DNA of 64,000 nt from assembly GCA_028455995.1 (NCBI GenBank), contig JABELC010000015.1:310001-374000 (forward strand), read 5' to 3'. This DNA comes from Scleromitrula shiraiana. Taxonomy: Eukaryota > Ascomycota > Leotiomycetes > Helotiales > Sclerotiniaceae. A program made the position numbers and the translations under genes. The notes under the pieces are model-generated. The model worked only from the letters and a program-made list of their open reading frames with translations, made no database searches and was not told the origin of the DNA. Positions 57,038 through 64,000 of the stretch are shown one piece after another (positions within the stretch are counted from its first letter, which is position 1; every line of letters starts with the position of its first letter).

Positions 57038-58875
57038 ATGAACATACCACTCTTAGGTCTATTCCTCTCAGTGTTTAGCTTCGCTACTGCACTGAATTCT
57101 ACACGACCTTCTGTAGCGCTATCTCAAGGTTCGATTTCAGGCATCTCTACCAATGTTGCAGGAATTTCACTACCTGTACTACAGTTTCTTGGAATTCCAT
57201 ATGCTGCTGCACCTCAACGCTTTAGTCCACCTACTCCAGCTCCACCCTTCTTGACAAATCCATACGATGCTTCAAAGCTCAAGCCATCATGTATTCAGGA
57301 GTTCAATTGTGAGTTGTCTTGTCTAGTTAAATCAATTCAGGTCTGTCATTCATTAACGGTTTCAATCAGATCCCGATGCTAGTCGGCAATTCAATATGAG
57401 ACTTTTCAACACACCTCCACCAGCATCTGAGAGTGAGGATTGTCTCTATTTGAATATTTATGCTCCGACTCGCTTGAGTCCTCTTATACTGTTGCCGGTC
57501 ATGGTTTGGATTTATGGAGGTGCACTCCAATTTGGAAACGGGGTCCTGCCAGTCTATGATGGTACTAGTATTGCAAGTAATCAAAATGTGCTAGTTGTAA
57601 CGTTCAACTACCGCACTAACGGTAATTCAAACACACATTTGAATAAGAAAGATTGAGAACTGATTAATGCCAGTATTTGGATTCCCAAACTCACCAGAGC
57701 TTCCGGTCACGAGTCAAAATCTCGGTCTCTTAGATCAACGACTGGCTCTCCAATGGATCCAAGATCATATCATACTCTTTGGAGGAGATCCAAACAGAGT
57801 GACCATCTTTGGAGAATCAGCCGGAGCACTATCCGTAGATGCTCTCGTAACTAGCGATTACTACAATCCTCCTTTCCGAGCCGCGATCATGGAATCCGGT
57901 CAAGATAGTATCCGAACCTTAACAACTACCGTAGGTGTTCCAAACATCGGTCCTCTCTCATGGAGTGCCCTTGTAGCAGGATTAAACTGTTCAACGGCTT
58001 CAAGTCCACTCGCATGCGTCCGAGCTGCCGATGCACTCACCATAAAATCCGTCGCCGAACACGCCGCACTTTCATTTCAACCAGTGGTTGACAATGTGAC
58101 ACGTGTATTCAATCCAAACGAACGACGTGCTCAGAGACTCATCGCAAATGTTCCGGTTCTTATCGGCTCGAATGCTCAGGAAGGAACTGCATTTGCATAT
58201 GGTGCTTCGAATCTTACGGGGTTCCTTCAAGTTACGTTCCCTGGAAATACCACTTTGCAAAATGCGATTAGAGCGGCGTATTCGAACGGGAATTCAGATT
58301 TCGATGCTATCTCGCAGATAACTACAGATTTAATTTTCAATTGTGTAGGTTCAAGTTCCTTCCATTGATATGTACAAAGGATAGATGGAAAGCGATAGAA
58401 AAAGGATAAATAAATACAAGCTAATAAGGAAATTTACGCACCAATAGCCAGGATCTATCTTTGCCAAGAGAAGTGCAGCAGCCGGTTATCCCACATGGAG
58501 ATACTTCTACAATGCAACCTTCGCCAACATCCAACCATTCCCTGGCCTTGGCGGTAAGCATCATTCATGAGCCCATTTATGAACTCCATTCTTTCTTTCA
58601 CGTTGCTAACCTTCATAATTCTCGCCTCAGCATATCATTCCTCCGAAATTTCACTTGTTTTCGGAAATCTTCCTGCCAATTCCACCACTCAGGAAATCGC
58701 ACTCAGTCAAACAATGCAGAAGCTTTGGGCGGATTTCGCAAAGAATCCGACTTCAGCGTTGACATGGAGTCAAGCCAATGGACAGATCAAGGCGTTTGGG
58801 GTGGGTGGTGAGAGTATCATACATCAGGATGTGTTGGACAAAAATTGTGGACTTTTTGTTTATGGAGGTACTTAG
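57038..58875 (+). CDS. Secreted type-B carboxylesterase/lipase
   Basis: The five-exon model is join(57038..57308, 57370..57621, 57674..58344, 58448..58553, 58631..58875), encoding 514 aa. Introns are 61, 52, 103 and 77 bp and the frame is open throughout. A signal peptide begins the protein (MNIPLLGLFLSVFSFATA). Type-B signatures are SEDCLYLNIYAP, the oxyanion region PVMVWIYGGALQFGNG and the nucleophile elbow VTIFGESAGALSVDAL. The acid is likely the Glu in LIGSNAQEGTAFAYG and the base the His in GAYHSSEISLVFG. Length is close to the 500-550 aa norm. The oxyanion motif reads YGGALQFG rather than the common HGGGF, a variant that may affect substrate. It probably hydrolyses esters outside the cell. 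It lies immediately downstream of the decayed C6 regulator. Confidence 0.9.
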
Positions 58876-60867
58876 GTGGGATGCAAGAGACGATTTGGGT
58901 ACATTGTTGGTTTTCAGCGCTGAGATAATCGAATAAGATTTTGGGCGAAAATTAAAATGCATAAGCCATGTACGTAGGTCGGGTGTCTAGTCTATGCACA
59001 TCTGCTCATCACTCGTATTCTCGTTCGTATCCTTCTACACACCATCACAACATCAATTAAATGGGAAACAAATGATGATTCATGAAGTCTCATTATGTGC
59101 ATGTACAATATGTAGCATGTGAAATAGTCATAAGATATTGATCACAAAACAAATATGATCTGCACTGTGCATGTTTCATTTCATCCAATATATTGGCGCG
59201 ATCTCATTACTGCATGCATCTAGATACCCGAGCCCAAATAGGTAATAATGTGTTATAAATCACCTTATATATTATATTCGACTGCATTTATGATTTCACG
59301 AACCAAACATTAAATCCATCATGTTTCAACAAAAACCCGATTTCAAAACAGAGTAAAAATCACGATATTTTCAATTGCTTGCAACACAATCGGGTAAGAA
59401 GGAAATTTGGGGAACTCCGGAGCAAGCTCACAAGTCTAGGTGAAATTCGGGAAATACAACTAATTCCCCGACCGTCGGAAATATATTGTCGGCGTCTACC
59501 CAACCTATGTACCTCCTGTCCATAAAGTACAGTGCTATTAATAACCAAACCCAAGACGACTCGATCGTATCGGGACGGCAGCATATTTTGTACCAGTGGT
59601 GCTGATGTAGTCAGCACGGTACTGTATATGCTTTGCGCCATAATGCGAGATACGATGAGATGGCGTGCTGTACTTTTGTGATCCATGGGGGTGGTTATCG
59701 GTATCGGTATTTCGGGCGCCGATTTTGCATATATATTGGATGGGTGTGGTGTTGTTGTACGAGAGGAGCTGAGCTGAATCTTCAGCAGTTGGTTTAGTGC
59801 TATGTTGGTGGTGTATCGTCTTATGTGTTTTAGATCTCATTGTAGGATCATGGATAAATTATTAGATGGGCATATATCTCCAGATAGTTATTTATCTATC
59901 GCGCCGGCTGTATTAGATGATATAGGCTGATTCATCAACTCTTCATTTAGAACCGGCTCAACCATAATTTTGGTACCGGTATACATCTAAAATACCTGCA
60001 AATCTAAAGCTATATCCTTGTAACAGGAAGTTCATGATATAAAGTTTAGACTTAGCAAGCTGTTCCCTGTATGAATATCAACTTTGCACGGATGGGGTTT
60101 TCATATCAAGTAGCATAGAAGTATGTCTGAGAGCTCAAGCCTTGGGACACGGACGTGAATTGTCTACTTTCTTCGGGAATTTATTTTGGCTGTTTGAGTT
60201 TGAAGGTACCGAGCCGGAAGCACAAATAAACTACAAGTCTACTAGTACAATAGGTAAAGAAGTTAGCTAGTGATGTCTTGGAATATGCCGAGATGGGTGC
60301 ACTGGTGAGTTCGTGTGTAAATTAGGCCTAGTGGATACTAATATTAGTAATACAGTAAGAAAGTAGGAAGATAAAAGCGGGAGTTTCATAATATTAGCTC
60401 GATAGATGAAGTAAGATTAAAGTTTTTGTTTAATTAAGTTCAGACATAGACATAAGGTTAAGGATTGTGTAATAGATTAGTGTTGGTGAAGTACCGATTG
60501 TTATTGTCCATATAGCTCATCACTGGGAGTTATTGAACCCAGCTGCGGTAATCACTTGAGCTGAGTAGAGGAAGATTTATTTGAAAATCAATTGAATTTA
60601 AATCAATTCAGTTCGGTCCAGTTCATAGTTGGGAAGCAACGCCATCAAAAAAGAAACCCATGGGAAGAAAGCCAAAAAGGAAATAAAACCCAAGATAAAA
60701 ACAAACACCACCCAAACCAAACGCATCCCAACTCTATCACTTTATTGCCTGCCAAGGAACAATTGAAAGGGAAACTTGAAATGGATATCATCTTTCGAGA
60801 TATAACGAAGAAGCATCCATATTAAGGGACGTAAGAAAAAGAAGAAAGTATAATCCAGGAAACTTTT
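58876..60867. other. Intergenic, nothing recognised
   Basis: This 2-kb convergent gap contains short frames only (108 codons or fewer) with no domains. A T-loop-like word at about 60514-60533 does not fold into a tRNA. Confidence 0.4.
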
Positions 60868-62393
60868 CTAGACGAGATGTCCACCCTTGGAAGTACAACT
60901 TGCGATGACTGAAGGAGGAGTTGTAGTCTTTGTGATGGTAATACTATTTTAAAGTTATAGTTAGCAGAGATCTTAGATGATGATAAAATTCGATAGGGGC
61001 TAAACGAAACATACGCATACGGGTTAGTGATGGTTACAGTGACAGTTGTCACAGTGTAAGTATGAATTGTGCGAGTTGTTGTCGGAGTTGGGAGCGTTAC
61101 TGAGATGGTAGTGATCCCCGTCAAGACGGTAACTGGCGATGGTGTACTATTTGTATGTTAGTTTGGTTCAATGATAATTGAGGATATGGAATTTGATTTC
61201 TTACATTGTGGTAACAGCAGTTGAAGTTGCTAGAAGAATCAATATTAGTCGCTTTTCACCTTTTCAAGAAACGAGAAGAAACGTGGAGAGGTTTAATCTT
61301 ACATGTAATGATGAATGTAGTCGTAGTAGTGGTGGTTGTGGCAGTAGATGTGACCCAGTCCAATGGATTAGTATCAGTGATAGTCAAAGTTGGAGCATCA
61401 GGAGCACGTTTCTTCAAAAGACGTTCAACGGCGCGACGACCCAAGATATTGGCAACATTAACGGCAACATCTCGCTTGGCACGAGCTGTACTTGCGGCGG
61501 ATGTAGTTGTTGCAGGGGCTGTGGCTGGGGCTACAGTTTGTGCTTTGGCGGCAGCAAGATTAGCTGTGAACCTTTGGGCCAATGCAAGAACATTTTGAGC
61601 TGGCCATGGATCCTTGGTTTCGAGTTTGCTGGGGACTGAGCAGGATGCCGTTTTGGTGGTGAAAGTGATTGGCCAGGTGTATTTGCGAAATGTGAAGGTT
61701 CGGGTAGATGTTGTAATGACAGTTGAAGTGACTCTCTTAGGTGTGATGGTAACAGTGCTCTTCGCTGTACCAGAAGCAGCAGTAACGGTTTCTCCGGGAA
61801 CAGTAGTTGCATCTGTGAAAACTGTAGTACTGGTAGATGTAACAGATGGAGTTACAATGCTTGTAATGTTGACTAAAATTTGTCAGCGATGAAATGTTAC
61901 AAAAATCCGGAAGTTCTGGATAAATTACCAGTTGGGGTATATGTCACAGTTGCTTGAGGGCCAACGGTAATTTGGAATGTTCGTTGAGCAGCGAAAGAAG
62001 GATTATCTCCATTGTTATCCAAGATCACGATTGTCCAACTTCCATCATACATTTGACTCTTGAGAACAGGGCTAAAAACATATCAGTTAAAGATTCCTGG
62101 AAAATGAAAAAATCTACAAGATATTACCATGTAGAAAGCTGATCGGCACCATCCGGGGTTGTTGAGATATCAGAGCACAACCATGAATCCTCGTTCGGGG
62201 CAACCAAAATGACATCCGCGACACCAGTGCATCCGGTAAATTCAGTGACGGTAGTGAAGTTAGACGTATCTAAGCTATTGATGAAGTAATTACCTCCATT
62301 CTGGAAATCTATACCATACGATGCACAATCTGCCCTAACATATGGTAGGACAGCAGCCAACGCAAAGAATGTATAAGAGAGACGAGACAACAT
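60868..62393 (-). CDS. Secreted Ser/Thr-rich protein with Kex2-type dibasic sites
   Basis: The six-exon model is complement(60868..60943, 61015..61146, 61205..61229, 61303..61872, 61929..62071, 62128..62393), encoding 403 aa. Introns are 55-73 bp and the frame is continuous. The start at 62393 gives a signal peptide (MLSRLSYTFFALAAVLPYVRA). A Cys-containing N-terminal domain of about 130 residues follows (DCASYGIDFQNGGNYFINSL, then SQMYDGSWTIVILDNNGDNP). Next are a Thr/Ser-rich region likely to be O-glycosylated and a segment with Lys-Arg sites at about 61472 and 61406 (ARAKR, LLKKR). The tail is Thr-rich and ends CTSKGGHLV, without an obvious GPI-attachment sequence. The N-terminal domain resembles ones seen in fungal cell-surface proteins, but I cannot name it. 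Likely an extracellular or wall-associated protein processed in the Golgi. Confidence 0.8.
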
Positions 62394-62481
62394 ATTGAAA
62401 AGAAAAAACACAAATGATAGTGATGGACGAAACTGTTTGAAAAGACTGTTTGAAGCAATTCACAGCAGGATTGTAGAGGAC

Positions 62482-62487
62482 ATTATA
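62482..62487 (-). promoter_or_regulatory. Possible TATA box of the Ser/Thr-rich secreted protein gene
   Basis: TATAAT on the minus strand (context GGCTATAATG) is 89 bp upstream of the ATG. Confidence 0.4.
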
Positions 62488-64000
62488 GCCTCTTGAAGTT
62501 TGTAAGATGTAGAGAGAGCTGGTCATGAAAGTCTCGGCTGATATCGCCGAGGCCATCCAAAAAAAGAACAACGCGCAGCTACTCCTTGGAAAGCAATATC
62601 ATGGAATCAATCAACCAATATTGTTGTCAAAATTGTCTGACGCCATCATAATTGGACCGCTCTGACTCCTCCGAGTATAAGGTCAGATGTCAAGATAGAA
62701 AATCGAAAAATAGGAATGCTTCCCGGCTCCTTGGGTTACACTTAATTCAGCATGGTCAGTCAAAAACAACATGCCTTACTGTGCCGCTCAGCAAACCGAA
62801 CGCAGTTCGTATGAAGATCACAAGTCTCAATTGGGTTGGCTTCTAATATTCCTCTATCAGTTGCGGAGCTTTGGCGGAGTTTTTTGTACGAAGTGGGGTG
62901 ACGTGGAGAGAGCTCAGAGATGGTGAGAAAAAATATTGAAGAATTGAATACGAAGCATGAGAAAGGTGTACATAGTGTGCTGATTTTGGCTGGGTTGTAC
63001 AAAATACTTACTTTCAAGCTACTGCACCAGGCCAGTGTTGTACCTCCGAAGATCGCTAAACAACCGTGGAAGAGCGCCACTCCACATGTAGTGATCGACC
63101 ATGCAGCGGGGTGGTTTCTGTTTGTAAGGATTGACGATATTCTATATTAAGCTTAATTGATTTTTATATCTAGGGGGGTTCTCAAAGTGATCCAGGTAAC
63201 CGATTTTTCCGAGTTAGGGTGCCATCTCAAGTGTATATAGATACTTTTGAGCATTAGAATCCAAAGCCATTGCTGAAAAGATAAGACGAGCTGGTCTAAG
63301 ATGTTAATGCCGCTATGTCGCTGAGCCGCAATGTTTGTTTCCTAGTTCTATATAGTGTAAATAGCTCCCAAATAGCCACATTCATGAAGCTTACAATCGA
63401 AATAATAATAAAAACAATGGTCCCAACGCGACGGGCTGCGGGAAGGAAGAAGTTTCTGTAACACTGGCACGTGGAGTAGTGCCACGGGGCAGGGGAATAA
63501 CAGCAACCTTGAAACTGTGGGGGCAGTGTGCTATCAGTATAGAAGCCTGAAAATATTCCTCTGAAGTCTTACCTTTTAGTTAGAAGAAGATTTACAGTGA
63601 TAATTTAGTGTAATAACGTAGCGGTGAGAAACCCTACCATTGTCAGTACGGGGTATGCTAAGCCAATAGAACTAATAAATGGGAGCGAACCGCTTGTTAG
63701 GTGGCTTTTTTTTCTTCAGGGGTAATTTATGCATAAGATTTAATATTGTGAGCCGCTCCTGCGTAGAACCTTTCCATTAAGAAAGCCAAATGTCGTATGA
63801 CATACCACGGCATAGAAATATGTCTTTCCGACAATTTTACATAAATGATCTTACCTGAGTATGAGTATTCTCTATTCCCTATTCATCAGCCTTACACATA
63901 TCATAAAATTCTTCAAAATGTTACTCTCACGCCTCGGCATAAGACAATATTACTGCCGTCGTATTGTACCTGAAAACATACGTACGTATGCTAACCTCAT
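62488..64000. other. Right-end non-coding stretch
   Basis: No gene was recognised to the window edge. Frames are 106 codons or fewer, overlap on both strands and lack domains. Confidence 0.4.

Noticed and set aside
60500..60560. tRNA-like T-arm word (GGGTTCAATAACTCCC on the minus strand)
   Set aside because: Loop length is wrong and no acceptor stem, D-arm or anticodon arm can be built around it.
1..64000. CRISPR array, bacterial operons or ribosomal RNA genes
   Set aside because: None seen. Genes are spliced and eukaryotic, and the repeats are local tandem arrays without regular spacers.

Overview
The window reads as nuclear DNA of a filamentous ascomycete. Genes are broken by short introns (about 48 to 150 bp) with GTAAGT/GTATGT-type donors, CTAAC-type branch points and TAG/CAG acceptors. 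The gene families are typical of Pezizomycotina: RTA1-like membrane protein, Zn2Cys6 regulators, MYND-finger proteins, GMC oxidoreductase and a CE12 pectin acetylesterase. The overall look (AT-leaning, plant-cell-wall enzymes, family content) suggests Leotiomycetes, perhaps Sclerotiniaceae (Botrytis/Sclerotinia/Monilinia-like). That placement is inference and was not tested by any search.

Layout. 1-13 kb: a partial Pro/Ser-rich gene running off the left edge; a long gene-poor stretch; a four-exon RTA1-family gene; a small Cys-rich PAN/apple-like gene; a decayed FAD-linked (berberine-bridge-type) oxidase; and a divergent pair of a type-II haloacid dehalogenase and an HNH-domain protein with a GC-AG intron. 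13-20 kb: mostly non-coding, with a truncated, stop-bearing C-terminal fragment of a Tc-toxin TcA-like protein, a MYND gene, and an AT-rich island bracketed by inverted repeats and tandem arrays. 20-31 kb: an SPT10-like acetyltransferase/DNA-binding protein, the CCT7 chaperonin subunit, a decayed C6-regulator-like fragment, a second MYND gene, and a secreted GMC oxidoreductase. 31-38.7 kb: a 3.3-kb gene desert, a decayed Old Yellow Enzyme gene, an intact CE12 rhamnogalacturonan acetylesterase, and an unknown two-exon gene. 40-51.4 kb: a conserved core of a nuclear-type hypothetical protein, COX20, DNA polymerase epsilon (POL2) and a short-chain dehydrogenase. 52-63 kb: a MITE-like element, a decayed dipeptidyl peptidase III, a decayed Zn2Cys6 regulator, an intact secreted type-B carboxylesterase, and a secreted Ser/Thr-rich protein with Kex2-type sites.

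Two layers are interleaved. One is an intact set of housekeeping genes: replication (POL2), protein folding (CCT7), respiratory-chain assembly (COX20) and histone-gene or chromatin control (SPT10-like). The other is an accessory layer in which secreted enzymes are intact (GMC, CE12, carboxylesterase) but six other genes are visibly dying. The lesions in the dying genes are internal stops often explicable by C-to-T change, small frameshifts and deletions. The most unusual item is the TcA-like fragment: a domain family best known from bacterial insecticidal complexes, sitting as a relic in a fungal chromosome.

Exon structures were worked out by hand from splice consensus and reading-frame continuity. 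Every spliced model reported as an intact gene gives a length divisible by three with no internal stop. Family assignments rest on motif recognition from memory, not on searches.
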